From Roseiarcus sp963772555 (GTDB lineage: Bacteria > Pseudomonadota > Alphaproteobacteria > Rhizobiales > Beijerinckiaceae): a stretch of DNA of 64,000 nt. The stretch's first letter is position 1, and each line of letters starts with the position of its first letter. Both the position numbers and the translations under genes were made by a program. The notes under the pieces are model-generated. The model searched no databases. It saw only the letters and a program-made list of their open reading frames with translations, and was not told the origin of the DNA. This document shows positions 52,183 through 60,416 of the stretch, in pieces. The DNA lies in contig CAVYXQ010000035.1 in NCBI GenBank assembly GCA_963772555.1, positions 1-64,000 of the forward strand, in the 5' to 3' direction.

Positions 52183-52676
52183 ACCCGCGTAGCGGGGAGG
52201 GGGACCATGCGAAGCATGGTGGAGGGGGAGGCCCGAAGCTGAAATGAGAGCGCCGCCAGCCGCCATCGCCGCCGCCCGCCGTTTGCGCCCCGGTCTCTCG
52301 CCGCCGGAGGCGATGCTCTGGAGCCGTTTGAGAAACCGCGCAACGGGAATGCCGACATTCCGGCGACAGCATCCGATCGGGCCCTACGTGCTCGACGAAA
52401 CGCGTCGCGGCGCTGATCGCGCGTCGGGCGGTCGCCTGTGTCGTGGGCTCTGCTGTCGATCTCGACGGCAAGGCGGGCCTTGGCGCAGTAGAAGCTCGAA
52501 GCGCAAGGCCTGACGATTGTGCGAATTGCCGGAGCCGACGTATTGGCGGGGCTCGATGAAACCGCCGACAGCGTTGTACGAGTGGCCACAGCGATGATCG
52601 ATAGCGGCGGCGCAACCCCCTCCACCATGCTTCGCATGGTCCCCCTCCCCCGCTTGCGCGGTGGAGGAGAACAGCC
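52183..52676. repeat. Inverted repeats flanking the DUF559 pseudogene
   Basis: The segment around 52191-52230 (GCGGGGAGGGGGACCATG, then CGAAGCATGGTGGAGGGGG) is repeated almost exactly as its reverse complement at about 52617-52665 (CCCCCTCCACCATGCTTCG, then CATGGTCCCCCTCCCCCGC). Each arm also contains its own palindrome around CATGCGAAGCATG. The unit encloses the DUF559 gene and could be a cassette bounded by extragenic palindromes. Confidence 0.65.
52244..52611 (+). pseudogene. DUF559 (VSR-like endonuclease-fold) gene with an internal inversion
   Basis: The plus strand encodes the start (ARRLRPGLSPPEAMLWSRLR, then TFRRQHPIGPYVLD) to about 52396, and the end (LTIVRIAGADVLAGLDETAD) from about 52510. 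The missing middle, FYCAKARLAVEIDSRAHD then TGDRPTRDQRRDAF, is found on the opposite strand at about 52396-52494. Turning that 99-base piece round restores a DUF559 protein, apart from one base of frame at the right joint. DUF559 proteins share the very-short-patch-repair endonuclease fold and are of unknown function. As it stands the gene cannot make a full product. Confidence 0.8.
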
Positions 52677-52682
52677 CCCAAC

Positions 52683-53906
52683 ATGACAAGTCGGCCTTCG
52701 GCGCTCGACATCGCGCGCGCGCTCATCGCCTTTCCCTCGGTGACGCCGGTCGATGCCGGCGCGCTGCCTTGGCTTGCCGATCTTTTCGCTCAGGCAGGCT
52801 TGGCCGTCGAACTCGTGACCTTTGCCGCGCCGGGGACGCCGGACGTTCTCAATCTCTTCGCCCGCTTCGGCGCGGGCGCGCCGAACCTGGCTTTCGCCGG
52901 CCATACCGACGTCGTGCCGCCGGGCGACCTTCAGCGCTGGCGCTTCGATCCGTTCTCGGCCACGGTCGCCGACGGCCGGCTCTGGGGGCGCGGCGCCTGC
53001 GACATGAAGGGCGGCCTCGCAGCGGCGGTCGCGGCGGCGCTGGACTTCGTCGCCAGGGGCTCGTTTCCGGGCTCGATCAGCTTCCTTGTGACCGGCGACG
53101 AGGAGGGCCCGTCGGCCAACGGCACAGTCAAGCTTCTCGACTGGGCGCTCGCCCGGGGCGAGCGGTTCGACCATTGCATCGTCGGCGAGCCGACCAGCGT
53201 CGAGCGGCTCGGCGACACGATCAAGCACGGCCGCCGCGGCTCTCTGACGGGCCGTCTCGCCCTCCATGGCCGCCAGGGGCACGTCGGCTATCCCCACATC
53301 GCCGACAATCCGATCCGGGCGCTGGCGCCTGTGTTGACCGCCCTCCTGTCGCCGCCGCTCGACCCGGGCGATGCGGACTTCGAGCCGTCGAACCTCGAGG
53401 TCGTCAGCGTCGACGTCGGCAACCCGGCGGCGAACGTCATTCCCGGCGAGGTGCGGCTCGTCTTCAATATCCGCTTCAACCCTGCCTGGACGGCGGAGAC
53501 CCTGAGCGCCGAGATCGACCGCCGGGTCAAGGCCGCCGCTCAAGGCAGGCGGTTCACGCTCACCTTCGACCCGAGCAATGCCCCCGCCTTTCTGACGCCC
53601 CGCGGTCCGTTCACCGATCTCGTCGCCGCGGCGGTCGAGGACGTGACCGGGCGGCGCCCGGCGCTCTCCACCAGCGGGGGCACCTCCGACGCCCGCTTCA
53701 TCAAGGACTATTGTCCGGTCGTCGACCTCGGCCTGCCGAACGCGACGATCCACGCGGTCGACGAGCGCGTCGCGCTCGATGATCTCGAGGGACTCCAGCG
53801 CATCTACGCCCGCGTGCTGGAACGCTATTTCTCGACTGGGCCAGCGCCGCCCGCCGAACCTGCGGCGGCGCAAATGGGGGGAGCGCCGGCATGTCTATCA
53901 AGGTGA
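52683..53906 (+). CDS. dapE: Succinyl-diaminopimelate desuccinylase
   Basis: DapE (407 residues) removes succinate from N-succinyl-LL-diaminopimelate in lysine synthesis, the step two after DapD. Dizinc ligands are visible in FAGHTDVVPPG near residue 68, RGACDMKGG near residue 102, and GDEEGPS near residue 139. STSGGTSDARFIKDY is near residue 328. The C-terminal about 25 residues (STGPAPPAEPAAAQ) extend past typical homologues. It starts 6 bases after the right-hand inverted repeat of the DUF559 cassette and overlaps the next gene by 16 bases. Confidence 0.95.
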   Translation: MTSRPSALDIARALIAFPSVTPVDAGALPWLADLFAQAGLAVELVTFAAPGTPDVLNLFARFGAGAPNLAFAGHTDVVPPGDLQRWRFDPFSATVADGRLWGRGACDMKGGLAAAVAAALDFVARGSFPGSISFLVTGDEEGPSANGTVKLLDWALARGERFDHCIVGEPTSVERLGDTIKHGRRGSLTGRLALHGRQGHVGYPHIADNPIRALAPVLTALLSPPLDPGDADFEPSNLEVVSVDVGNPAANVIPGEVRLVFNIRFNPAWTAETLSAEIDRRVKAAAQGRRFTLTFDPSNAPAFLTPRGPFTDLVAAAVEDVTGRRPALSTSGGTSDARFIKDYCPVVDLGLPNATIHAVDERVALDDLEGLQRIYARVLERYFSTGPAPPAEPAAAQMGGAPACLSR

Positions 53907-54493
53907 TCGGACCCGCCTTCGGGCGGACGGGAACGGCTTCGATGCGCGAAGCCCTGACGATCCTCGGCTTCGGGCCGTGTCACCACATGAAAGAGGTGAT
54001 GGCGAACGAGGATCAGAAACGGATTTGGCGCTCGCTGGCGCAGGGCGCGGCTCCTGATTGGGACCAGGCGCTTCGGGGCTATTCGTCCTGCCTGGACTGG
54101 CCTTCGGCGCATTATTGGCGGGAACTCATCCGTTTCTATCCGGATGCAAGGGTCATCCTCACCTATCGTTCGCTCGAGAGTTGGTGGGCGAGTTTCGAGC
54201 AGACGATCCTGGTTGGCATCAACAAGAGCGTCGACCCGGAATCGCTCGGCCTGGCGCTGATCGCAAAGCAGGTCTTCGGCGGCCAACCCGGCGATCGCGC
54301 CCATGCGATCTCGGTCTACGAAGCCAACGTGAGGGCGGTGATGGAGACGGTTCCGTCGGAACGCCTGCTGGTGCATAAATTGGGCGATGGCTGGGAGCCG
54401 CTCTGCGCTCATCTCGGCGTGCCGATCCCTGGCCAGCCCTATCCAAGCCGCAACAGCTCGGCCGACTTCCGGGAAGCCTTTCGGATCAACTGA
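53891..54493 (+). CDS. Sulfotransferase-like P-loop protein
   Basis: A 200-residue protein of the family often called Sulfotransfer_4. The 5' phosphosulfate-binding loop is FGRTGTASMREAL at residues 10-22, and the later Y-P-D-A-R-V-I-L-T-Y-R-S-L-E-S-W-W segment near residue 83 is the 3' phosphate-binding region. It probably transfers sulfate from PAPS to an unidentified acceptor. It overlaps the end of dapE and may be cotranscribed, but there is no functional link. The length is normal for compact members. Confidence 0.8.
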   Translation: MSIKVIGPAFGRTGTASMREALTILGFGPCHHMKEVMANEDQKRIWRSLAQGAAPDWDQALRGYSSCLDWPSAHYWRELIRFYPDARVILTYRSLESWWASFEQTILVGINKSVDPESLGLALIAKQVFGGQPGDRAHAISVYEANVRAVMETVPSERLLVHKLGDGWEPLCAHLGVPIPGQPYPSRNSSADFREAFRIN

Positions 54494-54661
54494 AGCGGGC
54501 GCGCAGCGGTCCAGCAACTGCATTCCTGGTGTCAGGTTTGCGCTTTATGCCCTGGCGGTCGGCGTTCGAAGAGGCTTTTCCGTGAAGAGTTCGACCTCGC
54601 GATTTGACTCCGCCGGCGAAAGTCCCTGACGGTCTCTTCTTCCACAGCGAGGGCCCGCCGC

Positions 54662-55147
54662 ATGAGTTCGGATCCTGGAGACCGGGACGACGACGACGCG
54701 CTGAGAGCGCGGCTCCAGAGGCTCGCCGGCGACCTCAAGGGCCGCATGCCGCCGCCGGCTCCGCCGCGGCAGGAGCGGCCGCGACAGGCCGATGGCGCAG
54801 GGTCGGCGATGTCGATGGGTCTCAGGGCAGGCAGCGAGTTCGTGTCGGCGATTCTGGTCGGCGCCGGCATCGGCTGGGTCCTCGACCGCGGGCTCGGCAC
54901 AAAACCGGCGTTCCTCATCATATTTTTCCTGATCGGCGTCGCGGCCGGCGTCTGGAACGTGATCCGCGTGACTTCGCCGAAAGGCGGCGCTTCCGCCCAC
55001 AATTCGCCCTTGTCTCGCACAGAACCGCCAGATAAAGACGTGCGGCGCTCGGCTTCGGGGGGAGCGCGAGACGTCTCGCAAAGCAGGCGGCAAGGCTCCA
55101 ACGGGTCCGTCGGACTTCCCGGCGGGGCTGACGATGACGAGGAATAG
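54662..55147 (+). CDS. atpI: ATP synthase protein I (AtpI)
   Basis: AtpI (161 residues) helps assemble the c-ring. The N-terminal 50 residues are charged and Pro-rich; two transmembrane helices follow (EFVSAILVGAGIGWVLDRG and PAFLIIFFLIGVAAGVWNVIRV). The C-terminal tail of about 50 residues after the second helix is Ser/Asp-rich and longer than usual. It is the first gene of the F0 operon, with atpB starting 2 bases after its stop, as is usual in alphaproteobacteria, where F1 genes are elsewhere. Confidence 0.88.
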   Translation: MSSDPGDRDDDDALRARLQRLAGDLKGRMPPPAPPRQERPRQADGAGSAMSMGLRAGSEFVSAILVGAGIGWVLDRGLGTKPAFLIIFFLIGVAAGVWNVIRVTSPKGGASAHNSPLSRTEPPDKDVRRSASGGARDVSQSRRQGSNGSVGLPGGADDDEE

Positions 55148-55149
55148 AC

Positions 55150-55920
55150 TTGGCCAGCGAACCCGCACCGGCGATCGATCCGATCCATCAATTCTCCATC
55201 CATCCGGTCATCCCGATAGATGTTGCGCATGTCGACGTCTCACTGACCAATTCCGGCCTTTTCATGCTGCTGGCCGTCGGCCTGACCTGCCTGCTCGCTG
55301 CGATCGGCGCGCGCGGCGATTCCGGCGTGCCGACCCGCATGCAGGCCATGGCGGAGATGGCTTATGAGTTCGTCGCCGGCATGGTGCGCTCGGCGGCCGG
55401 CGAAGCGGGGATGCGGTTCTTCCCCTTCGTCTTCAGCATCTTCTTCTTCGTCCTGCTCTGCAACCTGCTCGGCTTCCTACCCTATTCCTTCACGGTGACG
55501 GCCCAGATCGTCATTACCGCCGTGCTGGCGCTGCTGGTGTTCCTCACCGTCGTGTTCTTCGGCGTCAAGGAGAACGGACTCCACTTCTTCAGCATGTTCG
55601 TGCCGCCCGGCGTGCCGATCTATATCCTGCCGCTTGTGGTGGCGATCGAGATCGTCTCTTTCCTGTCGCGCCCGGTCAGCCACTCGGTGCGTCTCTTCGC
55701 CAACATGCTGGCGGGCCACATCACGCTCTACGTCTTCGGCGCCTTCGTCATCATGCTGCTCGGCGCGAGCGCGGCGATGAAGGTGTTCGCAGTGCTGCCC
55801 TTCGCCATGGCGGTCGGGCTCGAAGCCCTCGAATTGCTCGTCGCCTTCCTGCAGGCCTATGTGTTCGCCATGCTGACCTGCATGTATCTCAACGACGCGC
55901 TTCACCCCGGCGGTCACTGA
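55150..55920 (+). CDS. atpB: ATP synthase F0 subunit a
   Basis: Subunit a (256 residues) provides the proton half-channels. The essential arginine is in SHSVRLFANMLAGHI near residue 177, and GLEALELLVAFLQAYVFAMLTCMYLNDA forms the last helix. About five to six transmembrane segments are visible. The start codon at 55150 is TTG with GAGGAA upstream, in line with the short atpI-atpB gap. It is second in the F0 operon. Confidence 0.96.
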   Translation: MASEPAPAIDPIHQFSIHPVIPIDVAHVDVSLTNSGLFMLLAVGLTCLLAAIGARGDSGVPTRMQAMAEMAYEFVAGMVRSAAGEAGMRFFPFVFSIFFFVLLCNLLGFLPYSFTVTAQIVITAVLALLVFLTVVFFGVKENGLHFFSMFVPPGVPIYILPLVVAIEIVSFLSRPVSHSVRLFANMLAGHITLYVFGAFVIMLLGASAAMKVFAVLPFAMAVGLEALELLVAFLQAYVFAMLTCMYLNDALHPGGH

Positions 55921-55971
55921 CCGGCGCATAGCCCAGGCAAGCAGCCTACAAATCGGAACAGGAGCTAAAGA

Positions 55972-56199
55972 ATGGATCCCGTCGCAGCCAAATATATCGG
56001 CGCTGGCCTCGCCGCCATCGGAACAGGCGCGGCCGGCATCGGCGTCGGCACGCTGTTCGGCCAGTTCCTGAACGGGGCGCTCCGCAATCCCTCGGCTGTC
56101 GACGGCCAGTTCGGCCGCCTGATCTTCGGCTTCGCGGTGACGGAAGCGCTCGGCATCTTCGCGCTCCTGATCGCCTTCCTGCTGCTGTTCGCCGTCTGA
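55972..56199 (+). CDS. atpE: ATP synthase F0 subunit c
   Basis: The 75-residue c-ring subunit: two transmembrane helices joined by a polar loop (RNPSAVDGQ). The proton-carrying acidic residue is the Glu in FAVTEALGIFAL near residue 59. The Gly-rich first helix (GAGLAAIGTGAAGIGVG) is typical. AGGAG lies 8 bases upstream. Alphaproteobacterial c subunits of this length are common. Confidence 0.97.
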   Translation: MDPVAAKYIGAGLAAIGTGAAGIGVGTLFGQFLNGALRNPSAVDGQFGRLIFGFAVTEALGIFALLIAFLLLFAV

Positions 56200-56265
56200 A
56201 GCCGGCGAGCCCGCTGATGCCGAAAGGAGTGTCTTTCGCGACCCGCCGTTGCTCGGGGTCGGCCG

Positions 56266-56808
56266 ATGGCTGAGCCCGCGACAACGCACGCCGAAGTCAG
56301 CCACGAGGGCGTCGGCCACGAGGTCTTCCCGCCCTTCGATCCGCGCACCTTCCCCTCGCAGATCGTCTGGCTCTTCATAGCCTTCGGCCTTCTCTACTGG
56401 TACATGGCGAAGCGCGCGCTGCCGCAGATCGGCACGGTGATCGAGAATCGCAAGGCGCGCATCGCGAAGGACCTCGACGACGCGACGCGGATGCAGCGCC
56501 AGGCCGACGAGGCCGCCGCGGCGCATGAAAAGATGCTGGCCGAAGCCCGAGCCAAGGCGCAGAGCACGGCCCAGGCCGCCCGCGACCAGCTCGCGGCCGA
56601 GTCGGAGGCCAAGCGCAAGGCGCTCGAGGACGAACTCGCTGCGAAGCTCGCTGAGGCCGAGCGTCAGATCGCCGAGACCCGGGCGCGGGCGATGACCAAT
56701 GTCGCCGAAATCGCACGTGACGCGACCGGCGCGATCGTCGAACGGCTCGGCGGGCGTCCCGCCGATCCCAAGGCCGTCGCGGCCGCGGTCGAATCGGTCA
56801 AGTCGTAA
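56266..56808 (+). CDS. ATP synthase F0 subunit b' (AtpF2/AtpG)
   Basis: One of two b-type stator subunits (180 residues). A 35-residue soluble N-terminus precedes one transmembrane helix (QIVWLFIAFGLLYWYMA). A long coiled coil rich in Ala, Glu, Lys and Arg follows. The pair b' and b is usual in phototrophic and alphaproteobacterial F0 operons. GGAG is found upstream. It is followed 14 bases later by atpF. Confidence 0.92.
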   Translation: MAEPATTHAEVSHEGVGHEVFPPFDPRTFPSQIVWLFIAFGLLYWYMAKRALPQIGTVIENRKARIAKDLDDATRMQRQADEAAAAHEKMLAEARAKAQSTAQAARDQLAAESEAKRKALEDELAAKLAEAERQIAETRARAMTNVAEIARDATGAIVERLGGRPADPKAVAAAVESVKS

Positions 56809-56822
56809 GCGGAGCCGAGCGG

Positions 56823-57308
56823 ATGGTTCACGACGCCGAGATTTTTGTTCTGCTCGCCTTTCTCGTTTTCGTCGGGATCCTTTTCTATTTCGGCGTCCCG
56901 CGCATGGTCCTCAAGGCGCTCGACGCGCGGGGCGAAGTCATCCAGGCGGAGCTCGATCAGGCCGCCAGGTTGCGCGCCGAGGCGACGGCGCTGCTCGCGA
57001 GTTTCGAGCGAAAGACCGCCGAAGCCGAGGCCAGCGCCGCCGCCATTGTCGCGGAAGCGCGCGCGCAGGCCGAACAGCTCGCCAAGGAGGCGGCCGAGCG
57101 CATGGGCGACTTCATCGCCCGTCGCACCAAACAGGCCGAAGCCAAGATCGCCTTCGCCGAGGCGCAGGCCGCGGCGGATGTGCGCGCCGCCGCCGCGGAC
57201 CACGCCGCGAAGGCGGCCGAGATCGTGCTGCGCGACCAAATGCGGGCCGGGGCCGGAGCCGAGCTTGTGGCGCGCGAGATCGCCGGGATCAAGAACCGGC
57301 TGAATTGA
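56823..57308 (+). CDS. atpF: ATP synthase F0 subunit b
   Basis: Subunit b (161 residues) is the second stator stalk. It has a membrane helix at the N-terminus (EIFVLLAFLVFVGILFYFGVP), then a coiled coil (ALDARGEVIQAELDQAARLR and further alanine-rich helix) that contacts delta. It ends the F0 operon. No clear terminator was recognised in the following 160 bases. Confidence 0.93.
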   Translation: MVHDAEIFVLLAFLVFVGILFYFGVPRMVLKALDARGEVIQAELDQAARLRAEATALLASFERKTAEAEASAAAIVAEARAQAEQLAKEAAERMGDFIARRTKQAEAKIAFAEAQAAADVRAAAADHAAKAAEIVLRDQMRAGAGAELVAREIAGIKNRLN

Positions 57309-57469
57309 GACGCTCAAGCACGAGCGGCAGCCGAAGCCGAACCGGGGCCGGCGCGCTTGGACCCCGTTTCGGGCGCTTGATTTGCCGCCGGCCTCGCCGC
57401 ATTGTCGGTCTTCCGGTCGTGCAAGGCCCGCGGTTAGGGCGGCCTTGAAGACGGGGAAGGGGAGCACCA

Positions 57470-58015
57470 ATGGTTCGCGCGATCCTCGGTTTGCTGCTGC
57501 TCGTCGCCTTGCCCTCGCTCGCCGCGGCTCAAAGCGGCCCGGCCGAGGATTCGATCTATGGAACGCCGGCCGAGGCCCGGTGGGCGCCGTTCTTCGCCGT
57601 TCTGCCGAAATGCGACGATGCGGACGTCCTTAGCCGGATCCAGTCCCGATTCGGCGAGACCGAACGGACCTATTGGGGCGGCGTTCACGCCATCGGCGCG
57701 TTCGACCGGGTGAGGGAGATCGGCTTCCGCGCCAACGGCCTCTCCTACATCCCCCGCCGCTATTGCATGGCCCGCGGCGAAATGGTCGATCCGAACGCGC
57801 TCATCATGGACCGCACGCGAACGCGCACCGTCGTTTATTCGATCGCCGCCAACTCGGGCATCATCGGCTTGAGTTGGGGGGTCGAATGGTGCGTCGTCGG
57901 CCTCGACCGAATGCGCGCCTACGCGCCCGACTGTCTCGTTCTCCGGCCGATCATCGAACGGGTGATCGGCGATTACAAACCCCTGCGTAAGCTCGGCCTC
58001 AAGGCGCGGTACTAG
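57470..58015 (+). CDS. Exported protein of unknown function next to RNase T2
   Basis: A 181-residue protein with a signal peptide (MVRAILGLLLLVALPSLAAA). The mature part contains four cysteines (KCDD, RRYCMAR, VEWCVVG, APDCLV), enough for two disulfides, and the aromatic-rich SYIPRRYCMARGEM and YSIAANSGIIGLSWGVEWC. I do not recognise a characterised family. It ends 16 bases before the RNase T2 start on the same strand, so the two are probably cotranscribed; it could be a partner, chaperone or inhibitor of that RNase, which is inference. Confidence 0.65.
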   Translation: MVRAILGLLLLVALPSLAAAQSGPAEDSIYGTPAEARWAPFFAVLPKCDDADVLSRIQSRFGETERTYWGGVHAIGAFDRVREIGFRANGLSYIPRRYCMARGEMVDPNALIMDRTRTRTVVYSIAANSGIIGLSWGVEWCVVGLDRMRAYAPDCLVLRPIIERVIGDYKPLRKLGLKARY

Positions 58016-58031
58016 AGGCGGACAAGAGGCC

Positions 58032-58712
58032 ATGAACATGCGCGCAATGTCGCACTCAGCCCGTGTCGGCGCGGCGGCCGCCCTGGCGCTCCTCGGCCTG
58101 ACGGCGGCGACCGCGGCGGAAGACCTTCCCGCCGCCGCGACCTTGCCGTTCGACTATTACGTCATGACGCTTTCGTGGTCGCCGGGCTTCTGCGACCTCG
58201 GCGGCAACGAGAAGTCGCCGCAGCAATGCGCTCAGGGATCCGGCGACGCCTTTGTGGTGCACGGGCTCTGGCCCAACGATCGCATGAGCCAGAACCCGGA
58301 GGACTGCGTTCCCGACGCGGAGGTCGCGCCGGCCGACCTCGCCGCCGCCGACGGGCTCTATCCGACCCGGGGCCTGGCGCTGCATGAATATCTGACGCAT
58401 GGGACCTGCACCGGCTTGAGCGCGGCGGACTATTTCGCCACCGTCCGCTTCGTCCGCAGCCAACTCAACATCCCCTCGATGTTGCAGGCCCCGCACGAGC
58501 AGCAGCGCCTCTCGCCGGACGACGTCGAACAGGCCTTCATCGCGGCGAACGCCAATCTCGCGTCCGACAGCATGGCGGTCACCTGCGCGCACGGCGAGCT
58601 CGTCGACGTGCGCGTCTGCCTGTCGAGGGACCTCAAGGCGTTCGCCAGCTGCCCGAAGGTCGCGGGGCACACGTGCCATCGCGGCTCAATCGTCGTCGCG
58701 CCGGTGCGCTGA
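58032..58712 (+). CDS. Ribonuclease T2 family protein
   Basis: A 226-residue exported acid ribonuclease. After a signal peptide (SARVGAAAALALLGLTAATAA) the two catalytic segments are present: FVVHGLWPND near residue 74 (first His) and HEYLTHGTCTG near residue 118 (second catalytic His and Glu). Several cysteines suit disulfides. It would degrade RNA in the periplasm or outside for nutrient supply, releasing 2',3'-cyclic nucleotides. GAGG lies upstream of the start. Confidence 0.92.
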   Translation: MNMRAMSHSARVGAAAALALLGLTAATAAEDLPAAATLPFDYYVMTLSWSPGFCDLGGNEKSPQQCAQGSGDAFVVHGLWPNDRMSQNPEDCVPDAEVAPADLAAADGLYPTRGLALHEYLTHGTCTGLSAADYFATVRFVRSQLNIPSMLQAPHEQQRLSPDDVEQAFIAANANLASDSMAVTCAHGELVDVRVCLSRDLKAFASCPKVAGHTCHRGSIVVAPVR

Positions 58713-58755
58713 GCCGCTCGCCGACGCCAATCCGATACGCGTCGGGACGCTGCAA

Positions 58756-59619
58756 ATGAACTACCGCCACGCGTTTCACGCCGGCAGTTTCGCCGATGTG
58801 ATGAAGCACGCGATCCTCGCCCGCATCCTCGTCTATCTGGCGCGGAAGGAGGCGCCGATGCGCTTCATCGACACCCACGCGGGCGCAGGCCGCTACGATC
58901 TTCAGAGCGCCGAGGCGCGGCGCTCGCCGGAATGGCGCGACGGCATCGGCCGCCTCCTCGAAGCGTCGCCGCCCGCGCCGATCGCGGCGCTCATCGCGCC
59001 CTATCTCGCGGCGGTCGGCCCGCGCGACGCGAGCGGCGCGCCTCTCTCCTACCCGGGATCGCCGGCGATCGCGCAGGCGCTCCTCAGGCCTCAGGACCGC
59101 ATCGCGCTTTGCGAGGCTCACCCGGAAGAGCGCCAGAAGCTGGTGGGGGCGCTCGGCCGCGACGCGCGCCTCAGCATTGTCGGCACGGACGGCTATGTGG
59201 CGCTCAACGCCTATATTCCGCCGAAGGAGCGGCGCGGCGTCGTTTTGATCGACCCGCCGTTCGAAGAGCCCGGCGAGGCGGAGCGCGTCGAACAGGCGCT
59301 CATGCGCGCGCTCCGCAAATGGCCGGGCGGAACCTATGTCGCGTGGCGGCCGATCCGCGATGCGAGGGCCGACGCCCATGTCCTGAATTCGATCGCGGCG
59401 CTCGGCGCGCCCGACATCCTGAGGCTCGAACTCGACGTAGGGCCGGGAAAGCCGGGCGCACACGGCCAGGAACCGCTCGGGGCCGCGGGTCTCCTCGTCG
59501 TCAATCCGCCCCATACGCTCTTCACCGAGGCGCGCGCGCTTATGCCATGGCTTGAGGCCACGCTCGCATGCGGCAGGCGGGGCGCCCATGTCGTCGACTG
59601 GCTGACGCCGCCGCGGTAG
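58756..59619 (+). CDS. rlmJ: 23S rRNA (adenine(2030)-N(6))-methyltransferase RlmJ
   Basis: RlmJ (287 residues) methylates A2030 in 23S rRNA. It has the family start MNYRHAFHAGSFADVMKHAI, the SAM motif IDTHAGAGRYDL near residue 38, and the N6-methyltransferase motif LIDPPFEEPGE near residue 163. It converges with the sugar ABC transporter ATPase gene, 66 bases away. Confidence 0.95.
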   Translation: MNYRHAFHAGSFADVMKHAILARILVYLARKEAPMRFIDTHAGAGRYDLQSAEARRSPEWRDGIGRLLEASPPAPIAALIAPYLAAVGPRDASGAPLSYPGSPAIAQALLRPQDRIALCEAHPEERQKLVGALGRDARLSIVGTDGYVALNAYIPPKERRGVVLIDPPFEEPGEAERVEQALMRALRKWPGGTYVAWRPIRDARADAHVLNSIAALGAPDILRLELDVGPGKPGAHGQEPLGAAGLLVVNPPHTLFTEARALMPWLEATLACGRRGAHVVDWLTPPR

Positions 59620-59684
59620 CCAAAAAACGCGAGACGACGAGCCAGGGACTGCCGCGGGCAGCTCAAAGACGCATCGGGGACGTC

Positions 59685-60416
59685 TCACAACAACTCGTTC
59701 ACTTCCTCGATCGAGGTTTCCTTTGCCGGCCGGTCGAAGACGATTTCTCCGCGCGCCATCGCCACGATGCGGGTGCAGCATTGGAACACTTGATGCAAGT
59801 TGTGAGAGATAAAAACGCCTGTGACATTCTGCTGCTTCAGGTCCCGCACGAAGCCGATCACCTTTTGCGTTTCTTTGACGGAAAGGTGGTTCGTCGGTTC
59901 GTCCAGGAAGAGCACCTTCGACTTGAAATACATGGCGCGGGCGATGGCCACGCCCTGGCGTTGTCCGCCCGAAAGCTCGCCGACCAGCGCATCGGGCGAT
60001 CGAAGATGCAGATCCACATCCGCGATCGCCTTGACGCTGTCCCCGCGCATCCGCGCCTCGTTCATCAGACCGAAGCCGAATAGCGACCGCTTGAGCGGCT
60101 CGCGGCCGACGAAGACGTTTCGCGCAATCGACATTGTGGGAAACATGGAACTGTACTGGTAGATCGTCTCGAGTCCGAGTTTCATTGCCTGGCGCGGATT
60201 GCGGATACGCACCGCTCTGCCCTCGACCTTGATGACCCCGGCATCAGCTTCATGCACGCCGGACAATATTTTTATCAGCGTTGATTTGCCGGCCCCGTTG
60301 TCGCCGACGAGACCGACGACCTCCGCGTGCTGCACCGTGAAACTCACGTTCTTCAGCGCGTGGACGCCAGAGTACCATTTGTCCAGTCCGATGCATTCGA
60401 TGACCGGCGCGCTCAT
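59685..60416 (-). CDS. Sugar ABC transporter ATP-binding protein
   Basis: The ATPase of a carbohydrate importer (about 243 residues). It has Walker A VGDNGAGKSTLI, signature ELSGGQRQGVAIARAM and Walker B VLFLDEPTNHLS, as in single-domain FrcA/CUT2-type ATPases. It begins MSAPVIECIGLDKWY at 60416. Its start overlaps the permease stop (ATGA) once the permease frameshift is allowed for; without that, the two read as one false fusion of 577 residues. The operon order is binding protein, permease, ATPase. Confidence 0.9.
   Translation of the reverse strand: MSAPVIECIGLDKWYSGVHALKNVSFTVQHAEVVGLVGDNGAGKSTLIKILSGVHEADAGVIKVEGRAVRIRNPRQAMKLGLETIYQYSSMFPTMSIARNVFVGREPLKRSLFGFGLMNEARMRGDSVKAIADVDLHLRSPDALVGELSGGQRQGVAIARAMYFKSKVLFLDEPTNHLSVKETQKVIGFVRDLKQQNVTGVFISHNLHQVFQCCTRIVAMARGEIVFDRPAKETSIEEVNELL

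Noticed and set aside
52107..53873. A 588-residue minus-strand open frame opposite dapE
   Set aside because: It is mostly a shadow of dapE; its only meaningful part is the inverted DUF559 piece near 52396-52494.
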